From: Odiellus spinosus | Lineage: Eukaryota > Arthropoda > Arachnida > Opiliones > Phalangiidae | Direction of reading: 5' to 3' | Length of the DNA stretch: 64,000 nt | NCBI GenBank assembly: GCA_963920705.1 | Contig: OY987226.1 | Span: 17,548,501 to 17,612,500, forward strand | In this document: positions 1 through 12,724 of the stretch, in pieces | Position numbering within the stretch: position 1 is the stretch's first letter | Layout of the letters: each line of letters begins with the position of its first letter | Notes under the pieces: model-generated | What the model saw: the letters and a program-made list of their open reading frames with translations, nothing else | Databases searched by the model: none | Told to the model about the DNA's origin: nothing | Made by a program: the position numbers and the translations under genes

Positions 1-117
1 TAAAATTTTGTGGCAATCGGGTGATAGTTGTTTTTGGTGGTCTTTCAAACATTCTTGCATCTAACCGACAAACGAACCAGTTTAAAATTAAAAATAGATC
101 TACGAATCTTAAAAGTC

Positions 118-235
118 GACTTTCTATCAATTTCACATCTTAAAAATATAATTTCTATGGATTACTCATCTTTAAAATACACTTTCTATCAATTCCCCAT
201 CTTAAAAATTTACTTTCTATCAATTCAACACCTTT
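118..235. repeat. Short minisatellite
   Basis: Three to four imperfect tandem copies of a roughly 35-bp unit containing CTTTCTATCAATTC and CATCTTAAAAAT. It lies left of the last GLG1 exon found, presumably in an intron. It produces a spurious ORF. Confidence 0.7.
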
Positions 236-285
236 CTATTGATTCTTCTAATCGATCTTCTATTAAACAAGACTTCATTCTCCAT

Positions 286-400
286 TTAAAGGCCCAATCT
301 GCTCTAGAATTTCCCCCTTTAAAATCATCGTCCCTTAGGCATAGAGCGGCTCTATTAGAGCCTAGTTTTTACTGTAAACTTTTTAAGGTCAACATCTGAA
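286..400. repeat. Dispersed repeat (CTGCTCTAGAA family), copy 1
   Basis: Shares TCTGCTCTAGAAT followed by CCCTTTAAAATCATC with the right end of the window (63790-64000). Related fragments occur at 34082-34172 and 44257-44420, where CTATCTGCGATTT and AAAGTAGCCTTCTTTT-type ends appear. A non-coding foldback MITE family. Confidence 0.55.
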
Positions 401-449
401 TGACTGAATGAATGTTTTATTTGCCCTCTTTACAAAGATCCCTTTTAAA

Positions 450-847
450 CGGGGTTCGTACAAAATTTTCGAATTGAATTTCCCTGACTTTTCCAGGTTT
501 TCCCTGATCATTTTATAATAAATTCCCTGACCATCTTCATATTCTAATATTTTCAACATGCACCCCCCATTATATGATTTGGCATAAGGTGGGAATGAAA
601 TCAAATGATGGGGATGACTAAGCCTAGTAGAAAAAGAAATTGCGCGTTAAATTGAAAACTGTTGAGAGAAAAAATAATTCCGCATAAAGCATTTCAGCTA
701 ACATTATTACCCACTTCGCAACTGCTACAAATAATCACCGTTTTCCCTGACTTTTCCCTGACTTTCACCCAAAAAATATATTTCCCTTTGGACCCATATT
801 CTATTTCCCTGACTTTTCCAGGTATTCCAGGTTGTGTACGAACCCTG
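450..847. mobile_element. Non-autonomous hAT-like element (CAGGGTTCGTAC ends), copy 1
   Basis: Begins GGGGTTCGTAC and ends GTACGAACCCTG, an inverted terminal repeat of about 12 bp, with subterminal TTCCCTGACTTTTCCAGG on both sides. It is flanked by perfect 5-bp direct repeats TTAAA (445-449 and 848-852). There is no coding capacity. A second copy lies at 41970-42483. Confidence 0.75.
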
Positions 848-936
848 TTAAAGCTAAGCAAGTAAAGAAGGCGACTTTAAAGGGGTTTAAAAATAGCAGA
901 CAGTCTCTTTAAGGCGTTAAATGACTGCATTCTTAC

Positions 937-3900
937 TTGAGATTCGCCAACGTTCGTATCGGGACAGAATTTCTTTTGATCGTCTTTGCAAGCTTTGTCT
1001 AATGTCGGATCCAGTAAGATATTTTCTGACTAAATTTGACAACAGAGAGAGAGATGATATAGAATTAAGAGCCCAAACTTGGTACTATAAAAGATATAAG
1101 ATTGATTTACTCTTTGTAAAAGTTCAGCTCGAAGTTGTCCTCGACATTCTCGAGAAATGCGATTCCTTCGATTACTCAAAGTGTCATTGGTGACAATTCC
1201 GCTCAAACAAGACACAACATCCGATCTAAAATAAATCGAGCAAATGAGAATGATAAGTTTTGACCGAAACTATAACTTTGAAGACATAAGATTAACTAAC
1301 TTTGTTTTAACTAATTTGCAAAAGGCCAAGACGTCCTTTTTGCACGCTTCTTTGAATTTGAATGTGAATCGATAATCTTTTAAAGTTATCTAAGAGAAAT
1401 TTGGAAATCAAATTCAAATAAATTTCTCAAGCAAAAACTGGAAACTTTTCGCCACCTTATAAAAGGAACCGAAATTATAATCGGAAAAACCAACAAATAC
1501 ATGCTTGATTTCATATAATTGATAACTGAACGCAATTGACACCATATTAATTTAGGTTCCTTTTATGATGGTGTTTAAAATAAGTACCAGTTGAAAATGT
1601 TCAACAGCGACTCGACATTTCTGGGTATTTTTCATTTCAGGGGTATTTTTGTGCATAATTAAACATTGAATCAAATCTCCTTGGTCCACATCTTTCGATC
1701 GCATCTCCTGATAAGTTAAAAAAAAAAAATAACCAGTGATCATTAGGATAATTTTAATGTGACAACCTCACCTTAATATTAAATAGCAACATACCCGCTC
1801 TATCAAAGATATTTAGGAATAGTATAATTTACCTTGCAGAAAAGATTGAGTATGGAATCGCAAGCTCGGTAAAGCGGATAATTCAACTCCAAATGTTCGG
1901 CTTCTTCTTCAGTGTAATTAGAAATGGCGTTGAAACAATCTTTGCTCTTCAAATCTTTCAGTTTCAATTGTAAACAAGTCAATTCTTGTCCTTTTTCAAC
2001 ATTGTCGCTACATAAGCGAGAAAGATCGGCCAAACAAGGCTCCTCGATCTCCGGTTGAAGATCGACGCTCATGGCTCGTTGCCTCATGACTCTTTTCAAT
2101 TCGTACAAGCATTCTTTCGTTAACTAAGTAATTAAAGGGGATTTTAATTAACTATGTTGGAAATTGGTAGCGTTTTTAAACTAAAAGGATCATACTCGAA
2201 CGTTTTGATCCGGATGATAAGCGTATCTGTATAAACAAGGTAAAACGATGGGACCTCGTTCGGGATCCATTTTTGAAGGTTTATCGTGCCATTCTTTCTT
2301 CGCATGGCAATGCAGCTCCGCGTCCGGTTTACAAGCTTTGTATAACATGAAATCTAATCTAAAAGGACGTCAGTATAAAGGTATTGTAATGAACACGCCA
2401 ATACAGGAAGTGATGTGTTTACTTAAAATCTCTGGCTACGAAATACTGAATTTGAAGTAAAATCTCTTTACAACTTTCCCTCATTGGAGAAGAATCAACG
2501 TGATCCATTAAACAAGATAGAATTCTGATTTTTAATGATTAAATTAGTTATTATTAATTTAGTAAATTATTTTGTTAAAAAAAGTATTATCATCAATTTC
2601 ATTCTCACCGTCCTTGACCGGGACTAACGTCGCTACAAATGGAATTAACAACGGGTTCGCAAGCTTCTTGAAACAAAGGATCTACCTTCCAACTTTCTCC
2701 AATATCCACTTCTTTCAACAGAAATTCAACCTTAAAAATTTATCCCAAAATTAAATATAAGACTTTTCTCTAATAGGGCCTAATATTAGTCGACCAGGAT
2801 ATGAGTTTTTTTCTCAACACCAATTTTAAATTTCTCTGACTTTTCCAGCTGAACTTTTGGTGCAATTTACCAAGTTTTCCATGACCCGTTATAACCCTGA
2901 AATAACCTGTTTGACTAATTATGGCCTTGATATATGGTCCTAAATATCCTAATGGACTAAATTTGGGATATAATAGCCTGGTAGACTAATTACGCTTGTA
3001 ATTGGAGGTTTCACCCTAAAGGAATAATACAAGTGAATTAGTTTAAACTTACTTCTCTTCGGCATTTATCGGAGATTCGATTTCCTGTTTTTCTCGAAGG
3101 TCTGGCGTGAGCCATCAAACAATGAATCGTTTTTCCTCCTCCTTCTAAATGTTTGCAGAAATTGACAATATCTTGTTCGCAAGCGGAAGCCAAATCAGGA
3201 GTAAATTTGTAATTTTCCATCAAGGCTTTGCGATGGTCTTTCATCTCGGCTTGGCATTCTCCCTCAACTGGATATCCTTTCCTAATGGCATTCTCCAAGC
3301 AAAGTAAAATCTGAGCAAGACGGAATTCCCTTCTTTCAGAAGTTTCATCCCGACAATGATACATTTTGATATCTTCTCGACACGCTTTAGCCAATCCTCG
3401 ATTCACCTTATAATCTTGAACCACTAATTTCTCGCGTTGGAACAGTTTATCTCGACACTAGGACGTGCAAATAAAAAATTAACTTCACAATTAATTTTTT
3501 AAGTCTTAAAGGGAGAAGGCAACCTAATAACAAGAATTTTTTTATCGATTCCTAATTGTTTAAATAGGCCTAAACCACTATTTAAAAAATTTACAAACTA
3601 ATATTAAACTAGAAATAAATTTAAAACTTACCATCAAAATAGGCTTAGTGGGATCCATGGAGATCCTGAATTGCCTCTGTGTAAGGTCTAGCAACCAATG
3701 AGCCAAGGCCCGTCGTTCGCGCGAGACCTACAATCGCGTTCGATTGGTCGCTAGACCTTACACGAGAGGAAGTCAGGATCTCCATGAATTCCACGAAGCC
3801 TATTTTCCGGGTAAGTTTAAAATTTATTTATAGTTTAATATTAGTTTGTAAATTTTTTAAATAGTGGTTTAGGCCTATTTAAACAATTAGGAATCGATAA

Positions 3901-6900
3901 AAAAATCACTTGTTGTTAGGTTGCATCCTCCCTTTAACTGAAAAATGATGAATCACTTTCTTGATTATCTGAATCTTCATTATAGAAAACCTAAGAAAAA
4001 TATCAACTCGTCTGGCATCTTATAAATATAGTAAAAAATGATTAACAATCATACTTAGATGAAAAAGCATGGGCCACCTGTGTTGGAATTGACAAAAAGC
4101 TACTCTCACATAGAATAGTTTGTATTACAAACGGGCGACTTTAAAGCAACTGGCGGCTCTGGAGGAGCCCCTGTGAAAGTCTCTTCCCTGACGCCTTGTT
4201 AAAGGCACAAGCAAATGGGACTCGCATACCTTCCTTCTGCCTTTGGCAAGCTAAATTAATTATATAATAGAACAGCAGTTATTTAGGAGAAACTCTAGAG
4301 ACGCAAGGTGCTTTAAATTAAATAAAAGCACGAGTTTGAATTTAATTTTTCAGGATGGATTTAGACTTAATGATTTTACAAGCGTTGAGAGTTAAATTTT
4401 AAAGTTGGTTTCGTGAATTAAATTCAATGCGGTTTCACCAAGGCATAACACGATGGGTCGCAGATCATTATAAAATTTGTTCCATTTGTTGGTGGGCTTA
4501 ACACATGATTTTCAGATTTTAACATGGAAAATAATAAAAAATTAATGTTACAATATTGTCCTAGAAATATTTTTCAGCCGTGACAAAAATAACAATAACT
4601 CACTTCCTTTAATGGGTGTTCTCATGAAAATTTCCACATTTATGCAGTTAAAGACCATCATCTCAAAAAATGTCTATCTCGTTCACACCAATCGATATAA
4701 ATTAATTAAAATTTAGCAGGGGGTCCCAGCACACACATGACACGTAATATTGCGTGGCCCACTTTTCATTTTTTTATTTTATCTTTTTTCAAGACCCCAG
4801 AGGCACATATCTTTCATCTTTATTATGAATGGTTTGGTGTTTTTATTTCATCTTTAATGGGTAACAAAGAAACGAAATTTAAAATTTTCAAATTTATTTA
4901 TTGTGACAAAGTAGTCAGACTATAGTCAAACTATAATCAAAATATAGGCAAACTATAGTCATACTATATTTTGACTATAATTTGTTGATAGTTCTACTTT
5001 AGTTTGATTATAACTTTGTCACAATAAATTAATTTGAAAATTCCCAAAAATTAGAAATTTCGTTTTTTTTTTCTGTTACCTGTTAAAGATGAAACAAAAA
5101 CACTAAACCAATCATAAAGAAGATGAAAGATATCCCCTTGGGGTCTTGAAAAAATAGAAAATGTAAAATTTTAAAGTTGGAACAATGTATAGGACCCAGG
5201 TTAAATTTTAATTTATAACAAATAGTCTGAACGAGATAGACATTTTTCGAGATGTCATTGTTTTACTGCATAAATGTGGAAAATTTCATGAGAATAGCCA
5301 TTAAAGGAAGTGAATTATTGTTATTTTTGTCAAGGCTGAAAAATATTTTGAGCACAATTTTGAAATTGTGGGTGTTAACTCAAACCTTTGCAAATCATTC
5401 ATCTCTTTATATTTTCATGTGAAAATCTGGTAACCGTAGTTTATTAAGCACACCAACAAGTACGCCAAACTTTATAATGATCTGCCGACCCAAGGTGGCA
5501 TGCATAGGTCAAAACAACATGGAATGACCCATCTAGCCTGATTATGGTTTCTCTAAGGTCACATGGTCTAAAAGGCGCGGGCTGAATACCTCTTTGTCAA
5601 TTGAAACACAGGCGGTTCACGCTTTTCCATAGCAAAAAACTAAGTCCAATCTTTAAAACATTTTCTACCATATTTATGAGATGCATACAAAAATAAGTTG
5701 ATATTCTTCTTAGGTTTTCGATATTGTAGATTCAGAAAAACAGTAAAATCAGTAAAGTCACGAGCAAGTCAGTTTTCATTTACCCTTCAAAAGAGAGAAG
5801 TCAAGACCCTCAACATCTTACAAGGTACTTCGATATTTTAAGTTAAGATATTTCCAAGTGTTAGGCCAAAACCGATACTGGATCAGTACTGATATTGTGG
5901 TTTTAACGTATATATGGGTATTGGCTTCTAAATTGACGATATTTGCCAATACGGATATTTTACAAACTGATACCAAAATTTTTTAAAGATAGATGGCGCC
6001 AAATCTTTTGGCAAAATTCATGCAATGAAAGAGCGTTTTAACTTCATAACAAAAATAAACCAATGGCCTAAGGGGTCTGGGTGAAACACAGCTTTTCTTA
6101 GTTAACAATGTACAATTTTTCTACACATGATTTAACTAAGTCTATCAATCAGACTTGATAGTTTTCTCAGAATATGTGAAAAAACAATCTTTTCGCGAAT
6201 ATGTTCAACGTAAATTATTACAATTAAAATTGATAAATTAAAAATTGTTTTACAGCGATATTTCACACAATATTTTTTAAATAGTTCTGACTTCATCTAC
6301 AGCTTATATAGGCTGTACCAAAATGTCTTATTTTCCTGACCTTTTTGGCTCATTTTTAAATTTCCTGACTTTTGGGGCAGCTTTAAAATTCCCCAACTTT
6401 TTGGGCCAGCTTTAAAATTCCCTAACTTATTGGGCAAGCTTTAAAATTCATTATCTTTTTGGGCCAGCTTTCCAATTCACTACTTGTTTGGACCAGTTTT
6501 CAAATTCCCTGACTTGCCCCCAACATTGCAGGGTAGTCAGGGAACCCTGATAGATTAAAATATAGGTATTGGTTTATTTTCAAGACTTAGTAATAGGTTT
6601 AACTTTGCATATCGGATCAGTTAAATTAATTAGGATATTGCCCAACACTAATGGAAACCTTTTCTTTTCATATTTATGAGATGCTTTTTTTAGGTTTTCA
6701 ATAACAGAGATTAAGAAAAAATCATTAATCCTTTAAGGAGAGTGTCTGACTTTCCCGTTTGATAAAGGTGTAAGATAATGATCGTTGTACTTCGGAACTA
6801 ATTTCTCGATCTGATTTATGTCGCATTAAGCAACGATAGACTCTTCCTTCTCCAGCCATAACTCGACTGCAGAATTTTTCCCTGTCATCTCGACAAGCGA

Positions 6901-8017
6901 AAAATAGAGGCCGATCCAAATGGAAATCGTCGCTTTGAAGTTCAGCTATCCTTAGGATTTCGTGTCGGCAATTTGGTTCCAACTTTTCAGTTTTTTTCGA
7001 CAAGCATTCAATGGTTTTTCCTTGACTATGAGGAGCCTAATTAACAATCAAATCAATGTAAGTTGTAATTTAAGATTAACTAAAAAATACAAAATTAAAG
7101 ACAAATATTACATTATCGTGGTCGGAATTAAGCCTTCCGCATTGAAAGTTTGATATGTCTCGTTGGCAGGAAGTCGTAAACTTATAAATTAGTCTGTAAT
7201 CGCTGAAGACTATGGCTTCCATTTTCCTCAGAAAACTTTGACAAGTCTCTTCTGTCGAATTGTCCGTGAATTCCATTAAACAATATAGTAGTTGCCCCTC
7301 TTCACCCTTTTTAGCGTGGCATTCCGGGTGCTAAGCCGATCGTAAATTTACATTAAAATGGGGTGTGAGGAAAAGATTTAAGTCGCACGCACCTGGATCA
7401 AAAGTTTGGCACATAATTGTTTCGCAGTAGCTTCAAACCTTTCGTCTTTCGTTATTTCGTGTTTAAAACTCCAAATAATCTGAGTGGATTTACTAAAACT
7501 ATCAGTTTTCCAAAAAACCGGGTTAGTTAATACAAATAAATGGTTGATGAACTCACGTTTTGACATTGATTGTTTAAAACATTAACCCTCTGCAAAATTA
7601 CAGAGAAATGTAGGTTTTACAATCAGAAAACATTGGGGAAAGACGGTAAAACGTCGTCGAGTAACTAACCTTTACATTCTGTACGCATTCAAGCACCTCA
7701 AAGTTATTATTTAACGAACTTTGTTCGCAATGCCTACTGATATAATCTTTGCAAGCAGCAGCTTCGGCTAAATTTGGGGCTGTTGCTGAAACTTTGGAAT
7801 TTGTATCTATAGATTGAGGCTGAGGCGCATTTCTGGGAATATTGTTTATTCCCGCGGCGGCTATAATCGCGTTGCCATTTTTGGGAGGATTATTCCCAAC
7901 TACCGTGGCAGAAGCCAATGGAAAAATTGAAAAAGACACTAAGCCTTGGACTACACCGATGATCAAAATTGTCAATGATAAATCACCGGTAAATTTAGAA
8001 TAATTCTCGATTAACAT
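937..8017 (-). CDS. GLG1: Golgi apparatus protein 1 (GLG1/ESL-1/CFR), 5' part, 14 exons, C-terminus off window
   Basis: Single-pass Golgi membrane protein built of cysteine-rich GLG1 repeats; in other animals it binds FGFs and selectin and affects secretory traffic. Exons, in order of translation: 7670-8017, 7557-7589, 7393-7479, 7112-7330, 6791-7036, 3053-3457, 2609-2730, 2423-2524, 2196-2358, 1833-2123, 1588-1707, 1301-1389, 1111-1225, 937-1029. All joins keep phase with GT-AG sites and give 811 residues; vertebrate GLG1 has about 1180, so roughly the last third, with the transmembrane tail, lies left of the window. Residues ~14-37 are a hydrophobic signal segment. Strongly family-specific stretches include VFSDYRLIYKF, SDDFHLDRPLFFACRDD and QDYKV, with regularly spaced cysteine pairs. 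Exon 5 ends in SSE and the next exon restores the expected Cys at the junction. A 3.3-kb intron (3458-6790) holds large inverted repeats. Family assignment is very secure; mini-exon boundaries slightly less so. Confidence 0.93.
3510..3933. mobile_element. TTAA-flanked foldback element in GLG1 intron
   Basis: A 424-bp near-palindrome with ends AGGGAGAAGGCAACC and its complement, flanked by TTAA (3506-3509 and 3934-3937). The arms match over most of their length, for example the segment with AATAGGCCTAAACCACTATT. The centre carries two divergent copies of AAGGTCTAGC. A relative lies at 22722-22965. TTAA duplications are typical of piggyBac and Kolobok elements. Confidence 0.7.
3961..5741. repeat. 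Large (~1.8 kb) imperfect inverted repeat in GLG1 intron
   Basis: The left arm (from ~3961) and right arm (to ~5741) are inverted copies. Paired segments include GTCTATCTCGTTCA (4671-4684 against 5232-5245), AACATTTATGCAGT-type sequence, and GATCATTATAAA near 4465 against ~5475. The centre, ~4920-5010, is rich in CTATAGTC repeats. The left arm has an extra ~200 bp, probably a later insertion. No ORF. A related fragment lies near 57065-57150 and another near 6657-6715. Confidence 0.7.
6300..6550. repeat. Degenerate tandem repeats related to the CAGGGTTCGTAC family
   Basis: About five diverged ~45-bp units of the form TTTTTGGGCCAGCTTTAAAATTC, split here as TTTTTGGGCCAGC and TTTAAAATTCCC, ending in GTCAGGGAACCCTGA. 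The same subterminal motif occurs in 41970-42483. Lies in the GLG1 intron. Confidence 0.55.
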
Positions 8018-8177
8018 TTTAAATACGATTGGAAGGAATCTTAAAATTACAAACTATAAATCACCACGACCCTATTATTACGGTTAAATTAACATTTGAT
8101 CCGAAAACATTACGATCTTAGGGAAAACCCGAAAAACTTCAACAATCAACACCCGCGTACAAAAACTTCCAGTCTGT

Positions 8178-9114
8178 CAAATTTGCATGGGAGGCTCTAA
8201 TTTGCACATTTATTTCTTGAAAACTCAGTTTTAAAATCTATTCGACACACAACATTTTACAAACTGCACACCGAAATTTTATAAACTGCACACGACTTTA
8301 ATACTAGGCATAGTACAAATTTTGGCTACTAGGCATAGATGGCGTTGTATAGTTGCTGTGTTAGTTCATAGCCTCCACGATCACGCGCTTCGGCGGCACG
8401 CGAGTTTAAATAATTTGACGATTTTAAAAATGAAATTCAAAATTAATTCTTTAAATACCATTAATACCTTCTCTTCCTTTTTTCAATTTTTTGGAAAGTT
8501 AGGGCTGTACGCTGATGATGCGTGTTGCTAAATTCTGGGGCGTAGTATAATTAGAATAATCATGTTAGGGAATTAGGCATAGGTTGAAGAAGTTTGTAAA
8601 AATAATATGGGAAAATAATATGTGGTGTGTCGAATGGAGATTTGGCTAAAAATCTAGGAAAAAAGAAAAATATCTATAAGAAATTGAATGAAATAATTAC
8701 AGAATATAATACTTTAATATTTCTTACGATTTTCAAGCGAAAAAACCTAAAAAAACCTAAATTTTGAAGAAGTTTGCAAAACAAATCCGCAATGAAATTT
8801 AAACTCAATGAAAACCATCACTTTAAAAGCTAGAGTTTAATGTTATTTAGGACATTCGTGAAATAAATTATTTAGCTTAATTCTCATTGTTTTTTACTCA
8901 TTCGAAATAATACTGGAACAAATATACTAGTATTAAAGTCGTGTGCAGTTTATAAAATTTCGGTGTGTAGTCTGTAAAATTTTGTGTCGAATAGTATCGG
9001 GTTTGCAAACTTTGGCTATTGGGCATAATAGCCGATTGTGTGCCGTTTGCCCGTTTGTAAAACTGAGTTTGCAAGAAATAAATGTGCAAATTAGAACCTC
9101 TCTGCAAATTTGCA
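8178..9114. repeat. Inverted repeat between GLG1 and the START-like gene
   Basis: The left arm, ~8178-8300 (CTCTAATTTGCACATTTATT, then GTGTGCAGTTT in complement), is repeated inverted at ~8935-9114. The inner 630 bp has no gene. It occupies most of the 1.28-kb divergent intergenic space and so probably overlaps both promoters. Confidence 0.7.
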
Positions 9115-9293
9115 TAACCACTCGTTACAAAAATTCGTCATTTCCGATCTGGGATGGTCCTCCTTTTAACCCCTGACCTCGGGAACCGGCGACAAGCCTT
9201 GTTATTGTAGTTGTTCATGTAAAATGTTTTTACCGTAAATATTTACATTTTTAAATAATAAGGAAGTAAAAATTTGTGGTTTGGTGTAAAAGC

Positions 9294-10237
9294 ATGAACG
9301 AAAAACCTATGGTAAGAAAATGGTTAGCTTTTGGTTTTAGCCTTTTAGGAGCAAAAATTGTTATTTATCTCAAAAAGACAAGATTAGGCTTAACGTTTTC
9401 CACTAATTACTTTTAGATTAATTGGGCGAATGTATTCTAATTTTTTAGATGATTAAGTGGGCTGTTTTTTGTATAATTGGGACGCTCATGGGTATCATGT
9501 ACCAGGCAAGCGCTCGAAATTTACGATTATTATTCGATTCAACAAATTAATGGGAATATGCACTTTTGACAATAGGCGGAAGTTGAGAAAGATTTATGGA
9601 TTGTTAGTAAATCCGTTCGATTAAACGCCAAGACAGATGATGCCATTAATTTCGTTACCGCTACTGATTACATGAGCAAGGCATGTTAATTATTTTAATT
9701 TTAAGTTGATTCAGTTAATAAATGAACAATTTACTATCACAAACAGTGGTTTCCTTTCGCGTCACACGTTAGGGAAGCCGATGGTAGACCATTAGGGGTA
9801 GGCAAAAAATATCACGCAATATATGACATTCCCTTTTACGGTGAGCTCTAGCGACTGAGTTTAGGCTGGGTACAATATCAAATGATTTTAAAATTGATCT
9901 TAATTAATAGGTGAAACGAAAGCCCTTTATAGAATAGTGGACTATCAACCACTTTCTAAAGCCGTGGTTGAAAGCGAAGGTCTTTTGAGACCTCGCTTAG
10001 AATTCACCTTTCATCCTTTAGACAAAGACGAAAGTCGGATGTCAGTTACTATATCATTTAGACGACATAGTTATTTATTTCAAGTAAGAATTAATAAGAC
10101 TGTAAATTAACAATTTATATTTCGTAAATTACCATTTTTGCTTTGTCTAGTATCTAATGGGCCCATTCGTTTACTTTGTGACAAATCAAAGACTCCAACA
10201 CTCTTTATTCGTTCTGCGAAGTATTACACCCTTTTAA
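9294..10237 (+). CDS. Small SRPBCC/START-like (polyketide cyclase/lipid-transport fold) protein with N-terminal membrane anchor
   Basis: Six exons: 9294-9311, 9449-9505, 9576-9680, 9747-9840, 9911-10083, 10151-10237 (stop TAA), giving 177 aa. All joins keep phase. Exon 2 encodes one hydrophobic segment (WAVFCIIGTLMGIMY), a signal peptide or anchor. The rest resembles an SRPBCC domain: an N-terminal strand with WIVSKSVRLNAKTDDAINFV, then WFP, a charged loop ending PLGVGKKY, and LRPRLEFTFHPLD followed by further strands. This fold usually holds a hydrophobic ligand; no ligand can be inferred here. Two introns start with GC rather than GT (after 9505 and after 9680), and no nearby GT keeps the frame. 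The first exon gives only six codons, and exon 2 also begins with ATG, so translation could start there instead. It is divergent from GLG1, about 1.3 kb away. Gene structure is well supported; the fold assignment is by eye. Confidence 0.72.
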
Positions 10238-12548
10238 AAGCTGGATTCTTTCTTTCCCATCTGGTTTATTTTTATTTCTATTAATTTATAGTTAGAATTT
10301 GGAGAATATATAATTGCCAATAACTAATAAATCCACCTTTTGGCTTATTCCCCTACCCTTCCCTGGGCTGGGCCAAGGTCCTAAAGGAAGCCATTAATAA
10401 AATTAAGTTATAACACAACATCATTGGGGGAATATGCCTTGATAAATTAAATGTTTTAGGGTCTGCCTTAATTAAAACTTGAAAATCTTATGTTCTATTA
10501 TAAAGTAAAATAACAGAATTAACCCTTTATAAAATTTTCAATTAATGTAATTGGCAGTTTTCTCCTATTATAATTTAAAACTAATTTTTTTAAAAACTAT
10601 TTAAAATACTCAAATCTGATATAGGAAATTTAAGGAACCATTTTGGATTTTTTTCTTTTGTTTTCCCTTATAGATCTTCCAACACGTCCCGTGACTCTAG
10701 TCAGCGATTATAACCCAATATAGACATAAATGTGTTTTTAAATTAAAATGAATTAATTTTATACACTACATACTCTCATGTATGCAAATTAGTTGGAGAA
10801 ACTATAGACTAGAAAATAGAAGGTACAAATAAATACAATAATATTGCCAATTTTTTATACAACGCTATAAATAGGTATAAGTCAATTATTTGTCAATTTT
10901 TTAATTAGGCTAATATTTAAATTTATTTAAATGTTGTATAATAACCAATACATTTTTGATGAAAATGTTTTAATAAAAGCAAAGTATATGTATCCTAGTA
11001 AAGAGTCCTGAGAAAAAAATTTGTCATTTTTTAAAGCACAACTGTGATTTTGAAATCCTGAATCTCAATAAAAAAAATTATTCCCAGCATAATTAACAAA
11101 TTTATTTCATTTAATTTAATTTATACATACATTTAATTAGAAGTAGAAATGGATAAGGTGTATTTTTGGCCTTCCATTTGGTCCCTAGAATCCCTCACTA
11201 TATAGACTAAGGTCCCTAATTTCCCTAAAATCAATGTTTGAAGCCTAAATCACCACCCTATTTTCCAAGTTTTGGGGATAAGTTGCTTTAGTAACTTGAA
11301 GCAAAGGTGATCTAGACTAGTCTTTAGCAGAAGTAAATAGGGGAAATTGTAGGTATCCTTGCCTATTTGGGAAAGAGTCATTTTTTTCCATTTTTTTCGC
11401 GACTTGAATTTTTTACGTTTTTGGCGAGAAACACGAAATTCCGAGATTAGAAACTATTCATAGGGCATAGGCATATACTTCACTATGCTTCTTGAGATTT
11501 AGGGTCGTTTCTATCCCCCTATGGCTTGCCAGTATTTAAAATTTCTATAGTCTATACAGTAGTGATTCTCCTACATTTTAAATTTTTAGAATTATTATTC
11601 CTATAAATAAGTAACTTGCATAAAACATCAGAAATTCTCTCGCCTTTCACTGTAAAAAAAATTCCCGCGTCACAGAGGTACATGTCCTTCTGTAGGTTCT
11701 GAAATTTAAAGTCAGGGCAAAAGATCTATATTGTCACAAGTAAATCATCCAGCATGATTTACCTGTGATATTGTACATCGACCATAGGAGTGTATCGAGC
11801 CCATTTTAACACTATATCTATGGTCACATGGTCTGGACTTGAGGCTGCGCGTTTTTCTACGTAGTCTGAAAGTTAGGCTTAGAAAATTGAAACGTTTTGC
11901 AGTAGAATAAATAATTTATTTTGGTCAATTTTTTTCTTTAAAAAAAAAACAAACATTAAAAACGCTAAGCGACTAACAAGTTTTTCGAATCGGAGTAACT
12001 TCAACAATTTAAACAATGCATTTTGCGACTTTACAATTAAAAACCTAATGAAAACGATGTGCGCAGAAACGAAGAGTCGAGAATCCGGAGCAAAACGTTG
12101 GTAGAACGAAAAATAGCTTAACATTGGCACTTTGTAAATACAGTTCGTAGAAAAAAAGGAAATCTCGATAGCTAAAGAATCAAGACTAGCGACGACATGT
12201 AGGACAATTCGTGTTCCAAGATGGGAAAAGGGGGAGGGGAAATATGTCTAAAGACCACTTATAACAATAATTACTAGACCCGTAAGACTCCGTAGCAAGT
12301 AGAACCAACACACGTAACGAAGTTCGTCCAGTTAAAAAAACACAAGGTCATCTCGGAGGGTAGAGACGGGATCTCACGTCCGTTATCGACCATAGAAAAT
12401 ACGCAATGAGATCGACAATTTTGGTCATCTCCCGCGGTAAAAATCTACGAGGGAGAAGATAATCAGAAATGTTAAGGTCAAAACAGAATAAATGAACAAA
12501 CACTAGACCCATAATTACAAATACATATTTTTGGAAATCACAAAGAAC
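10238..12548. other. Intergenic, no gene seen
   Basis: AT-rich sequence between the convergent START-like and cuticle genes. No ORF with recognisable similarity and no clear repeat structure was found. AATAAA-type signals for both genes may lie here but none can be assigned with confidence. Confidence 0.5.
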
Positions 12549-12611
12549 GTGTACTTGTAGCTACATTTAATGAACCGATCTGAATTGAAGAAAGTAACTA
12601 CAAGTACACCG
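12549..12611. repeat. Short inverted repeat downstream of cuticle gene
   Basis: GTGTACTTGTAGCTAC pairs with GTAACTACAAGTACAC across a ~30-bp spacer, one mismatch position aside. It belongs to, or resembles, the GTAC-rich family listed at 31652-31745 and elsewhere. Confidence 0.6.
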
Positions 12612-12724
12612 ATTCTGTTGTCACAATGTTAAAATATATCGGAAGGGTCCCAAGTTTCTCTACAATAAAAATACTTACGCATAATTCGATAAGGTTTAAG
12701 ATGAATTGAGTCGCGGATGGTTGA

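Noticed and set aside
389-604. 71-codon minus-strand ORF near GLG1
   Set aside because: Largely the transposon at 450-847; does not resemble the next GLG1 segment.
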